From positions 4,679,001-4,743,000 of the forward strand of contig BSBM01000319.1 of the NCBI GenBank assembly GCA_027924585.1: a stretch of DNA of 64,000 bases. The letters run 5' to 3'. The translations under genes were made by a program, and so were the position numbers. Under the pieces are notes generated by a model. It made no database searches. It was not told the origin of the DNA and saw nothing but the letters and a program-made list of their open reading frames with translations. This DNA comes from Larix kaempferi (taxonomy: Eukaryota; Streptophyta; Pinopsida; Pinales; Pinaceae). Below, in pieces: positions 1-9,305 of this stretch; positions within the stretch are counted from its first letter, which is position 1; the number at the start of each line of letters is the position of its first letter.

Positions 1-1
1 C

Positions 2-1813
2 AGGGAAAAGATCATCTTTGCGCTCCTTAAGGCCGTCCCCCATGTCAAAAATTGGTGGGAAACTTATTGTGAGCAAAACTCGTCAGACGAGTCTGGATTG
101 TTTGAATATTCCAATCCCACTTGGGCCTCTTTTATAGATGCCGTCAAGGAACAATATTACCCTGTTGGAAACTATGATGACCAGTACACAAAATGGACCA
201 TTCTGCATCAAGAGAGGGACCAAACGGTGTCGGAGTACACCAACAAATTTCATACCTTGCGCACAAAGCTAGGTATCAAGGACTCCGAGCGGCACCTAGT
301 ACTGAAATATCGCAGTGGCCTACACCGGTACATCCGAACAGAGATGGATTTCCTGGAAATCTCTTCACTCGGATCCACCTATCGATATGCTGTCAAAATT
401 GAGCAGAAATTTCAACAAAAGAACAAGCGTGACTTCGGACCTGTGCAGAAGCAGGGCAAGGGAAACTTTGGCTCGCAGAGCACGGGGCAAGAAAAGGATA
501 ACCAATCCCAACCACAGGCGAAGAAGGGTAAAGAAAAGACAAAGAAGGAAACCGGGAAGTGGTGCGAGTTCCACAAAAGCCCCTGGCACAACACTGATGA
601 TTGTCGCTCAAAACAGTCATTGGTGGCTGAGATCAAAGCTTCAGAATCAGATCCCAGTTTCGATTCTGACTCGGAACCTAATTTCACGGCCGCGCAAAAA
701 GGGAAGCAGATAATTGATGCAGAACCCAGTGCCGTTGTTGCCACCACACAGATTCAGCCAGAGGAGCCTGAAGAGTCGGAGGCAGAGGAGCGCCTTTTCC
801 ACTCACAGATGTGGGTGAAGGGAATTCCCCTACATTTTGTTGTGGACAGCGGCAGCCAGAAGAACCTGATCTCAGAAGAAGTCATCAAGAGATTGGAGCT
901 ACCAATAACGCCACACCCACAACCATACACCATTGGATGGCTAAGCCAAGGACGAAGGATCCGTGTCAGTCACCAATGTCGCCTACCATATGGCATCAAG
1001 CCCTTCAAAGATGAGGTATTGTGTGATGTGGCCCCACTTGAAGTATGTGATGTTCTTTTAGGACAACCATATATGTGGAAGCGTCATGCTGTATATGAAT
1101 CACGACCTCGCAGTGTCATTGTCACTTTGGGAGGACAACTCTATCGGATACCAGAGATAGTTACACCTACCCCAAACGAGCAGGGAAGGAAGATAATCTC
1201 CCACACTGGGAAATTTTCCCTATTCGCAATTGCCACTAAAGGAGAACATCATATCGCAGAGACATCCACAACCTCTGCCCATCATCCCTCTACTCAGCAG
1301 AAACAAGAAAAACAGAAGTTCAGTGCAGCATCGCCTATTCGAGTTCCTTTGCAGTGCAAGGCCACGCATTCAAGGTGCTCCCACAAAAAGAAACCATCAA
1401 CACCAATGCAAAATACCACAACAACCAAAACTGTTGAACAGCTCCAGCGCAGCCAGCAACAACAATTACAGCCCTCTGAAGATTTCAAAGAAAGGCAACC
1501 TTTCTGCTTCAACAAATGTCGCACCAAGAGCTCAACTCGACACACAACTCGACATATGATAAGGGATTTAACGCAATGGAGACCATTGCTTCCTAAGGAG
1601 GGAGGATTGATCCAGGTGGATATCGGTGGCAGCCCACCTCTTCCAACTGGCTCAAAACAGTCTTCTGGCAATTTTGGTAAATTACTATTTTTAGCAGTTT
1701 TTCGGGTCCTGAACTTCCGGAGCCATTTTGAGGCCCTAAACGACATTTTTTGGCGATTTGGGGGACCAAATGGATGCCTCTGGCATGCATTTGGGCCCAG
1801 TCGAAAGTTGTAA
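2..1813 (+). CDS. Gag-protease polyprotein, copy A (5' end outside window)
   Basis: An open frame runs from the window edge to a stop at 1811-1813. It lacks the N-terminus and the start of the capsid domain. It keeps the capsid part with NWWETY, a basic Lys/Gln-rich stretch, a CX2HX4HX4C knuckle near 560-605 (a CCHC variant with His in the second position), and a retropepsin-like segment with DSGS near 845-856 followed by LLGQPYMW near 1055. The frame continues past the purine tract into the LTR. At about 1752 it reads CGA where copy B has TGA, so copy A ends later. The 1813 end is therefore probably a tail added by LTR read-through. The protein would assemble particles and process Gag; no polymerase follows. 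Confidence 0.85.
   Translation, partial: REKIIFALLKAVPHVKNWWETYCEQNSSDESGLFEYSNPTWASFIDAVKEQYYPVGNYDDQYTKWTILHQERDQTVSEYTNKFHTLRTKLGIKDSERHLVLKYRSGLHRYIRTEMDFLEISSLGSTYRYAVKIEQKFQQKNKRDFGPVQKQGKGNFGSQSTGQEKDNQSQPQAKKGKEKTKKETGKWCEFHKSPWHNTDDCRSKQSLVAEIKASESDPSFDSDSEPNFTAAQKGKQIIDAEPSAVVATTQIQPEEPEESEAEERLFHSQMWVKGIPLHFVVDSGSQKNLISEEVIKRLELPITPHPQPYTIGWLSQGRRIRVSHQCRLPYGIKPFKDEVLCDVAPLEVCDVLLGQPYMWKRHAVYESRPRSVIVTLGGQLYRIPEIVTPTPNEQGRKIISHTGKFSLFAIATKGEHHIAETSTTSAHHPSTQQKQEKQKFSAASPIRVPLQCKATHSRCSHKKKPSTPMQNTTTTKTVEQLQRSQQQQLQPSEDFKERQPFCFNKCRTKSSTRHTTRHMIRDLTQWRPLLPKEGGLIQVDIGGSPPLPTGSKQSSGNFGKLLFLAVFRVLNFRSHFEALNDIFWRFGGPNGCLWHAFGPSRKL
1595..1606 (+). other. Polypurine tract, copy A
   Basis: AAGGAGGGAGGA lies one base before the TG that opens the LTR at 1608. 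This is the expected place for plus-strand priming. Confidence 0.8.
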
Positions 1814-2227
1814 ATCTCGGATAGACCTTTCCAACGGGCTACCGAGCGCCCCAAACGGAGATCGCATGCAAAAGTTACGACCCCGGGAAGTTGATGTGCT
1901 AACTTACCCAAACGGGGCCCACATGACTTTTGGCGCTTCATCTCCTAGGGTTAGGTTTTTGGATGTTTGGGATTCTTTCCCTCATGCTTATGATAAATAG
2001 GCCCTTTGGCCTCTCTTTGTATTCATCTTGGCACGAATGAGCATAGCGGCCACATCTCTTCTCAGAGATAGCTACCACCATTCTAGCTATTGTATTTTAC
2101 AGTCTGTTCTATTTTCGCTATTTAATAGAATATGTGTTTACTGTATCACTGTGTTATTTGCAATATATCTCTGTATATGATTCTGTATATGCTATCTTTT
2201 GTTTCGTTCCCACATAAATCCGGATCA
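1608..2227 (+). repeat. LTR of Gag-protease element (shared by copies A and B)
   Basis: 620 bp, TGATCC...GGATCA. It is more than 99% identical by eye to 4253-4872. TATA-like GATAAATAG is at about 1992-2000, followed by a pyrimidine-rich R/U5-like part. It serves both as 3' LTR of copy A and 5' LTR of copy B. Confidence 0.9.
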
Positions 2228-2228
2228 G

Positions 2229-2242
2229 TGGTATCAGAGCGG
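2229..2242 (+). other. Primer binding site (tRNA-Met type)
   Basis: TGGTATCAGAGCGG begins one base after the LTR end. The first 12 bases match the usual plant initiator-tRNA-Met primer site. Confidence 0.88.
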
Positions 2243-2358
2243 TCTGCTCTTTGATTGTTTCTCGGTGCATGTCCCCGACGAGGTCATGATACAGAGAGTT
2301 GGGTCTCGAACTAGTTTCACTTGGGGAAGACCACTCTCGCCGCCCCAAACGGCCTCCC

Positions 2359-4401
2359 ATGGCGGAAGAAAAGAGAGACGACGGAGCAGTAGATCCTATC
2401 AAGTTGTTGCTCGAGGAAGCCCTCGCGCGACAGAGGATCGAGATGATGGATAATTTCGCCCAAATCCTTCAACGCATGCCAACAGCAAATGCACCATCAA
2501 CGAGCAGCCATTTCGGAGATACGACTCCCTTCAAGGTACAAGTTAATTTTGATATCCCCTTGTTTGAAGGCCAAATCGATGCCGATGCTCTAGATAAATG
2601 GTTGAATCTACTAGAAGGGTATTTCTCTGTCCACAAATTTTCCGACAGGGAAAAGATCATCTTTGCGCTCCTTAAGGCCGTCCCCCATGTCAAAAATTGG
2701 TGGGAAACTTATTGTGAGCAAAACTCGTCAGACGAGTCTGGATTGTTTGAATATTCCAATCCCACTTGGGCCTCTTTTATAGATGCCGTCAAGGAACAAT
2801 ATTACCCTGTTGGAAACTATGATGACCAGTACACAAAATGGACCATTCTGCATCAAGAGAGGGACCAAACGGTGTCGGAGTACACCAACAAATTTCATAC
2901 CTTGCACACAAAGCTAGGTATCAAGGACTCCGAGCGGCACCTAGTACTGAAATATCGCAGTGGCCTACACCGGTACATCCGAACAGAGATGGATTTCCTG
3001 GAAATCTCTTCACTCGGATCCACCTATCGATATGCTGTCAAAATTGAGCAGAAATTTCAACAAAAGAACAAGCGTGACTTCGGACCTGTGCAGAAGCAGG
3101 GCAAGGGAAACTTTGGCTCGCAGAGCACGGGGCAAGAAAAGGATAACCAATCCCAACCACAGGCGAAGAAGGGTAAAGAAAAGACAAAGAAGGAAACCGG
3201 GAAGTGGTGCGAGTTCCACAAAAGCCCCTGGCACAACACTGATGATTGTCGCTCAAAACAGTCATTGGTGGCTGAGATCAAAGCTTCAGAATCAGATCCC
3301 AGTTTCGATTCTGACTCGGAACCTAATTTCACGGCCGCGCAAAAAGGGAAGCAGATAATTGATGCAGAACCCAGTGCCGTTGTTGCCACCACACAGATTC
3401 AGCCAGAGGAGCCTGAAGAGTCGGAGGCAGAGGAGCGCCTTTTCCACTCACAGATGTGGGTGAAGGGAATTCCCCTACATTTTGTTGTGGACAGCGGCAG
3501 CCAGAAGAACCTGATCTCAGAAGATGTCATCAAGAGATTGGAGCTACCAATAACGCCACACCCACAACCATACACCATTGGATGGCTAAGCCAAGGACGA
3601 AGGATCCGTGTCAGTCACCAATGTCGCCTACCATATGGCATCAAGCCCTTCAAAGATGAGGTATTGTGTGATGTGGCCCCACTTGAAGTATGTGATGTTC
3701 TTTTAGGACAACCATATATGTGGAAGCGTCATGCTGTATATGAATCACGACCTCGCAGTGTCATTGTCACTTTGGGAGGACAACTCTATCGGATACCAGA
3801 GATAGTTACACCTACCCCAAACGAGCAGGGAAGGAAGATAATCTCCCACACTGGGAAATTTTCCCTATTCGCAATTGCCACTAAAGGAGAACATCATATC
3901 GCAGAGACATCCACAACCTCTGCCCATCATCCCTCTACTCAGCAGAAACAAGAAAAACAGAAGTTCAGTGCAGCATCGCCTATTCGAGTTCCTTTGCAGT
4001 GCAAGGCCACGCATTCAAGGTGCTCCCACAAAAAGAAACCATCAACACCAATGCAAAATACCACAACAACCAAAACTGTTGAACAGCTCCAGCGCAGCCA
4101 GCAACAACAATTACAGCCCTCTGAAGATTTCAAAGAAAGGCAACCTTTCTGCTTCAACAAATGTCGCACCAAGAGCTCAACTCGACACACAACTCGACAT
4201 ATGATAAGGGATTTAACGCAATGGAGACCATTGCTTCCTAAGGAGGGAGGATTGATCCAGGTGGATATCGGTGGCAGCCCACCTCTTCCAACTGGCTCAA
4301 AACAGTCTTCTGGCAATTTTGGTAAATTACTATTTTTAGCAGTTTTTCGGGTCCTGAACTTCCGGAGCCATTTTGAGGCCCTAAACGACATTTTTTGGTG
4401 A
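2359..4401 (+). CDS. Gag-protease polyprotein, copy B (complete)
   Basis: About 680 codons. The frame is open from 2299, but ATG at 2359 (context CCCATGGCG, product MAEEKRDD) is the more likely start because a plant-favoured G follows it and the protein then begins as other Gag proteins do. In order: a short helical leader, capsid domain (FEGQIDAD at about residue 56, NWWETY about 107), basic Gln/Lys linker, a CX2HX4HX4C knuckle about residue 280, an acidic linker, and an aspartic-protease-like domain with DSGS about residue 375 and LLGQPYMW about 440. A Ser/Thr/Gln-rich tail follows. RT, RNase H and integrase are missing. The stop TGA at 4399-4401 lies inside the downstream LTR; copy A has CGA there, so it looks like a CpG-to-TpG change. 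The frame is otherwise intact, consistent with recent activity. Confidence 0.88.
   Translation: MAEEKRDDGAVDPIKLLLEEALARQRIEMMDNFAQILQRMPTANAPSTSSHFGDTTPFKVQVNFDIPLFEGQIDADALDKWLNLLEGYFSVHKFSDREKIIFALLKAVPHVKNWWETYCEQNSSDESGLFEYSNPTWASFIDAVKEQYYPVGNYDDQYTKWTILHQERDQTVSEYTNKFHTLHTKLGIKDSERHLVLKYRSGLHRYIRTEMDFLEISSLGSTYRYAVKIEQKFQQKNKRDFGPVQKQGKGNFGSQSTGQEKDNQSQPQAKKGKEKTKKETGKWCEFHKSPWHNTDDCRSKQSLVAEIKASESDPSFDSDSEPNFTAAQKGKQIIDAEPSAVVATTQIQPEEPEESEAEERLFHSQMWVKGIPLHFVVDSGSQKNLISEDVIKRLELPITPHPQPYTIGWLSQGRRIRVSHQCRLPYGIKPFKDEVLCDVAPLEVCDVLLGQPYMWKRHAVYESRPRSVIVTLGGQLYRIPEIVTPTPNEQGRKIISHTGKFSLFAIATKGEHHIAETSTTSAHHPSTQQKQEKQKFSAASPIRVPLQCKATHSRCSHKKKPSTPMQNTTTTKTVEQLQRSQQQQLQPSEDFKERQPFCFNKCRTKSSTRHTTRHMIRDLTQWRPLLPKEGGLIQVDIGGSPPLPTGSKQSSGNFGKLLFLAVFRVLNFRSHFEALNDIFW
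4240..4251 (+). other. Polypurine tract, copy B
   Basis: AAGGAGGGAGGA just before the LTR at 4253, identical to the copy A tract. Confidence 0.8.
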
Positions 4402-4872
4402 TTTGGGGGACCAAATGGTTGCCCTCGGCATGCATTTGGGCCCAGTCGAAAGTTGTAAATCTCGGATAGACCTTTCCAACGGGCTACCGAGCGCCCCAAA
4501 CGGAGATCGCATGCAAAAGTTACGACCCCGGGAAGTTGATGTGCTAACTTACCCAAACGGGGCCCACATGACTTTTGGCGCTTCATCTCCTAGGGTTAGG
4601 TTTTTGGATGTTTGGGATTCTTTCCCTCATGCTTATGATAAATAGGCCCTTTGGCCTCTCTTTGTATTCATCTTGGCACGAATGAGCATAGCGGCCACAT
4701 CTCTTCTCAGAGATAGCTACCACCATTCTAGCTATTGTATTTTACAGTCTGTTCTATTTCCGCTATTTAATAGAATATGTGTTTACTGTATCACTGTGTT
4801 ATTTGCAATATATCTCTGTATATGATTCTGTATATGCTATCTTTTGTTTCGTTCCCACATAAATCCGGATCA
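4253..4872 (+). repeat. 3' LTR of Gag-protease element
   Basis: 620 bp, TGATCC...GGATCA, nearly identical to 1608-2227. It is followed directly by CGGGA (4873-4877), the likely right-hand target site copy; the same CGGGA is present once at the empty site 30576-30580 in E2. Confidence 0.9.
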
Positions 4873-4877
4873 CGGGA

Positions 4878-5504
4878 TTAGAAAACTGGCAACATAGAAT
4901 GCATGAAGTATCTGCGAGGAGATGCGCAACAATTATGAAATCACTCCGCAGGATTGGAAAGAAGGTAAGTCCAATTCCCACTTATGATGGTTCAGCTAAC
5001 GTTTATTCATTTATCAAAGAATACACTGTAGCAGTTACAGATGAACACCGCGTCTCGACATTAGACATGGCACTGAGAGAGACACCTACTAGATGGTGGG
5101 CTATGCATAAGGAGACACTCACAACTTGGGACCAGTGCAGAATAAAGATGCAGATCATGTTTGCTTATAAGGTTACACTACCTTTTGACAAATACAATGG
5201 CCAGACGGATCCAGGGGATCATATTGCAGCCTGTGTAGAATCTTGGAAAGAAAGACCAAATACAGAATGGGTACACCTTTTTGTGCACACGCTGGAGGAG
5301 CCTATTCCAAAGACATGGTATCTGGAGGTAGAGCAACGGAGAGGACCTGTAGATTGGTCTGTCCTCACTGCGAGCTTCCAAAAGGACTTTAGCTTTGAAG
5401 ACGACCATCCTACTATCAATGACACGCTGCAACGTATCAAGGAAAAGATATTCACATCACATTGCACGCAGGAAAACATAACATTAGAAAAAAAATTTGA
5501 ATAA
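4878..5504 (+). CDS. Double Gag-capsid-like module between protease and RT (E1)
   Basis: An open frame of about 208 codons, truncated at its 5' end by the inserted element. It shows two consecutive segments with the conservation pattern of a retrotransposon Gag capsid domain. The first has TYDGSANVYSF near 4981, then TRWWAMHKETL near 5090. The second has YNGQTDPGDHI near 5194, WVHLFVHTLEEPIP near 5270 and WYLEVEQRRG near 5318, ending in SFQKDFSFED. In E2 the same module directly follows the protease domain. In standard gypsy elements the capsid lies upstream of protease, so this position is unusual. It ends with a Lys-rich tail and TAA at 5502-5504. The E2 copy is broken by a 4-base deletion. 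Its role is unknown; a second particle-forming or RNA-handling domain is an inference. Confidence 0.7.
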   Translation, partial: LENWQHRMHEVSARRCATIMKSLRRIGKKVSPIPTYDGSANVYSFIKEYTVAVTDEHRVSTLDMALRETPTRWWAMHKETLTTWDQCRIKMQIMFAYKVTLPFDKYNGQTDPGDHIAACVESWKERPNTEWVHLFVHTLEEPIPKTWYLEVEQRRGPVDWSVLTASFQKDFSFEDDHPTINDTLQRIKEKIFTSHCTQENITLEKKFE

Positions 5505-5691
5505 AATAGCGTACCTGCAACTCCACAACCAGATTGGATAAAACAAATAGAGAAAGCCTTGGACTATTATAACTTAGCTTTAAAAAGTTGAACATAAGGA
5601 CGACAGTGATGAGGAGGACTCGCGAAATATAAAAATCCCTGAATCAGAAGGAACGCGCGAGGTAGAAGGACCTCCACTGGAAATTCCAAAT

Positions 5692-8504
5692 ATGAGTGGA
5701 CCGATTAAAACGAAGAAAGTAAACATCGGCACTAGTGAAGAACCGAATTTCGCAGCAATAGGAGACTATTGGGATGGCAATACAGTTGCGGAGATCGCGG
5801 GTATATTACACGAATATCAGGAAGTATTCCCGACCAAGTTCACAGAGATGAAAGGCATTCTGGGAAACTTAGGAGTCATGAAAATTCCTCTTAATCCTAG
5901 CGCTAAACCCGTGAAGCAAAGGCCATATAGATTAAATCCGCGCTACAAAGAACGAGTTAAGGCAGACCTTGACAATATGCTCGATGCAAGGATCATTGAG
6001 CCGGTTGAAGAATCTAAATGGATAAGCCCGATGGTTGTCCAAGATAAGAAAACAAAGGGTGAGATCAGGATCTGTGTTGATCTCAGAAAGAGGAATGATG
6101 CCTTAATGCATGACCCATTTCCTACTCCTTTTACCGACGAAGTACTTGATAATGTGGGAGGCAATGAGGCATACTCTTTTACTGATGGATTTTCTAGATA
6201 CCATCATATCAGAATTGATCCAGCAGACAGACACAAGACCACTTTTGCAACAGAATGGAGGTCATTTTAGTATACAGTGATTCCTTTTGGACTGAAGAAC
6301 GCACCAGCCATATTCTCTAGAGTGGTGATCGCAGCATTTAAAGAATTTATACACAAGTTTTTAGAGGTTTACTTTGATGATTGGACCATTTTTGGGTTAC
6401 TAAAGAACCATGCCGTGAACCTCAGGATGATGCTGGAAAAATGTAGACAGCGCCAGATTTCTTTGAACTTGAAAAAATGTATTTTCTGTGTTCCTTACGG
6501 GATTCTACTGGGACACATTGTGTGCAAGCAGGGCTTGATGGTTGACCCTACGAAGATCGGAGTTATTGTAAATTTTCCTACACCAAATTCAGTTAAACAA
6601 TTGCATACTACACTAGGGCATATAGGCTACTACAGGAAATTCATAAAAGGGTATGCGCAGATAACCGAAGCAATGGAGAAACTTTTAAAGAAATATGCAC
6701 CGTTCATTTGGAATGACGACTGTGAGAAAGGATTTGACACATTGAAAGGGAAGATGGTCACTGCGCCAATCCTAGTTTTTCCAGACTGGGAGAAGCCATT
6801 TCACGTTCATGTTGATGCTTCATGTATAGCATTGGGCGTTGTTCTTGCTCAGCCAGGAGAAGGAGGCATTGATCATCCCATTGCATTTTCGAGCAGAAAG
6901 CTATCATCTGCTGAGGAGAACTATACCACTACTGAAAGAGGACTCGCAATGGTATATGCGCTACAGAAATTCAGACACTATTTGCTCGGTGCGCACTTAT
7001 CTATGTTTACTGACCATTCTGCATTAAAATACCTGGTCAATACGCCAGTGTTAGGGGGGGCGGATACGTAGATGGTTGTTACTCTTCCAAGAGTATGATT
7101 TTGAAATAGTCGTTAAGCCAGGCAGGTTAAACTTAGGACCTGATCATTTGTCGAGGATTGAGTTAGGAGAAGAGCCTACAAACCTTGAAGACAATCTTCC
7201 TGATGCGCAATTGTTCGCTATACAAGTTGCCGATGAGTATTATCGAGACATTATTGACTTTTTAACTACAGGGGTGGCACCTCAAGAGTTCACTACGCAG
7301 CAGAAAAAGCAGCTGGTAGTGCGAGCCGCAGACTTCACCATTACTGCAGGTCAACTGTACAAGTTAGGACCTGATGAAATACTGCGAAGGTGCGTATTGG
7401 AGCATGAGCAGCCATATATATTGGCCGATGCGCATTCAGGAGCAGCAAGAGGCCACTACGCAGGAAGAGCTACTGCGCAGAAGGTATTGAGTGCAGGGCT
7501 ATGGTGGCCAACAATCCATAAAGATTCAAAGGAACATTGCCAAAGTTGCGATGTTTGTCAGAGGACAGGGAAGCCGTCACGAAGAGATGAAATGCCGTTG
7601 AACCTTCAGCTGACCTTGCAGGCATTCGAAAAATGGGCAATTGATTTCATGGGACCTATTAACCCACTGGGGAAGAGAACTGGTGCGAGCTACATTATTA
7701 CTGCCACTGACTACCTCACCAGATGGGCAGAAGCAAAACCAATAAAAAAATGCACTGCAACCACAGCTGTCGAGTTTATCTTCGAGAACATACTTACATG
7801 ATTTGGATGCCCAAAATTTTTTATGAGTGATCAAGGCACTCATTTTCTAAACAGAACTATTGAATCTTTCATCGAAGAGTTCTACATCCATCATCATCAG
7901 AGTATGCCTTATCATCCGCAAGAAAATGGAACTGTTGAAGCGTTCAATAAAGTACTCGAGAATGCGCTAACCAAGATATGCAACGTAAACCGCGATGGCT
8001 CGGACCTGGGCATTCCATCTGTATTATGTGCATACAGAACAACATGCAAGAAATTAACTAGGCATACACCTTTCATATTAGCTTATGGGTAGGAAGCAAT
8101 AATGCCATATTATTCCCAGCTTGAGAATAGCTACATTTACGGGGATGGCAGATCGCGTAGCACTATAAGAAAGGATGTTACACTTGGTTGGTCTGGAAGA
8201 GGATCGCTTCATCGCAAGCTTCCACCAACAAGTACAGAAAGAACGTGAAAAATCATGGCATGATCGCCACATCAAGAGCAAGTATTTCCAGGTAGGTGAT
8301 CCAGTTCTCCTATACGATAATAAATTCATGAAGTTTCCTGGGAAGTTTAAAATGCATTGGCTTGGGCCATACACTGTTATACATGTTACTAACGGTGGGG
8401 CAGTCCAATTAGCTACTTTAGTTGGTGATACATTACCCAATTTGATAAATGGAAGCATTCTAAAGCTTTACCGCAATAGTCTTGCTTCGCAGCATCCAGT
8501 ATGA
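5692..8504 (+). pseudogene. pol: Reverse transcriptase-RNase H-integrase region (E1), broken
   Basis: The RT begins with a conserved leader and RPYRLNPRYK near 5923. It has ICVDLRKRND near 6070, FTDGFSRYHHIRID near 6177, FGLKNAPAIFS near 6288 and the catalytic YFDDW near 6371. RNase H follows with HVDAS near 6807, TTERG near 6931 and TDHSALKYL near 7010. Integrase has an HHCC zinc segment (HSGAARGHY near 7434, CQSCDVCQ near 7547) and catalytic residues in AIDFMGP, SDQGTHF and NGTVEAF (about 7639, 7828, 7928). Breaks relative to E2: TAG at 6268-6270, a one-base gain in a G run near 7060, TGA at 7799-7801, TAG at 8090-8092, and a deletion near 8105. It is a dead copy, although the RT active site is intact, unlike in E2. 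Confidence 0.92.
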
Positions 8505-8800
8505 TCAAGAAGAAGGGAAAAATCCTAAGTGCCAAGTACAGTTGGAATTGGGCACTAGAAACTGCGAAGAGTCTGTACACAAAGTTGTGAGATAGATCTA
8601 TGTACCGTGCAACACTGCTGAAGCTACGCGTCAAAAAAAAAATTAATAATAATAATAATAATAATGAGAAAAGAAACAAAACACTACGTTGTTGCGACAT
8701 TCAAAAGGAAACCCCGAAGAGTAAAGAAATTAGAGACTGTTAAGTAACTGTGCAAGACCAACAATTACCTGCTACGCAGTTCGACGCAATCCTCTAGAAA
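8505..8800 (+). other. Spacer after integrase, with (AAT)n tract
   Basis: No reading frame of note. An A-rich run and about seven AAT units occur at 8634-8665 and recur in E2 at about 34354-34386, so they predate the duplication. Confidence 0.7.
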
Positions 8801-9012
8801 AATAGCCGTTGCACTGTCGATCGGAAATATAGCCGTTATACAGTACTTTCCTAATGATCGCTTGAGCATTTAACGCACAGATAACCGTTATGAACGAGTT
8901 AATGAAGGAATTGACCGAAGCATCTGCTAGATTTGGCTAATGGATACTACATTTAATACTTATCTAACCGTTAAGGGGCACGTAGGAGGAGCCGTTGCGC
9001 CTATAAATAATG
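8801..9012 (+). promoter_or_regulatory. Putative internal promoter for accessory ORFs (E1)
   Basis: TATAAAT at 9002-9008 lies about 300 bp before the first ATG of accessory ORF1. Upstream are five copies of CCGTT (8806, 8833, 8885, 8968, 8992), preceded by AG or AA; the last ends six bases before the TATA box. The reverse complement, AACGG, is the core of plant mitosis-specific activator sites bound by three-repeat MYB proteins. E2 retains the TATA box (34723-34729) and two exact CCGTT copies; its three changed copies differ mainly at the CpG. A promoter that gives a separate accessory transcript is an inference from position and composition. Confidence 0.45.
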
Positions 9013-9305
9013 CATCATTTAGACTCGCAGGCGTTACCAGAGCACTTAGAATTTCTTGCAGACATTGCTTCTGAGTTAATTCTGCAAGTCATCCACTAAT
9101 TCGTCGAGTAGTATGCAAGTGAATGTCACAGATGTCCTTTTTTAACAAGGATTCACGGTCAAGGAGACTGTGAGGTTGTTCCAATACGGAGGGATTGATG
9201 GGTTAATGAGAACCCCAAACAAGAAAGTCGTCACTGAACCAGAACAGGGCCCAAGAATATCACCAAGACACGGTCACTGAATGCAATACAAAGGAAAAAA
9301 ATCCA

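Larger units (their letters stand above)
1..4872 (+). mobile_element. Tandem non-autonomous Gag-protease LTR retrotransposon
   Basis: The segment reads internal A (1-1607, cut by the window edge), LTR (1608-2227), internal B (2228-4252), LTR (4253-4872). Copies A and B align at a constant offset of 2645 bases with very few substitutions. LTRs are 620 bp, start TGATCC and end GGATCA, a perfect 6-bp terminal inversion. A tRNA-Met-type primer site follows the first LTR and a purine tract precedes each LTR. The complete internal region is only about 2.0 kb and codes for Gag and protease; no RT, RNase H or integrase is present. This fits the known TR-GAG type of non-autonomous element, and movement would need enzymes in trans. 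It sits in the long gypsy element E1; the matching uninterrupted site in E2 lies at 30576-30580. Confidence 0.9.

Noticed and set aside
365-747. Several minus-strand frames opposite gag (copies at 3010-3392)
   Set aside because: Low-complexity shadows of the basic Gag linker, repeated only because the element is repeated.
1294-1941. 215-codon minus-strand frame opposite the Gag-protease gene (also 3939-4586)
   Set aside because: It lies over the coding strand and LTR and has no family features; a shadow frame.
8413-8700. Leu-rich minus-strand frame (copy at 34134-34421) resembling a membrane protein
   Set aside because: The Leu run is the translation of the AAT/TAA microsatellite on the opposite strand.
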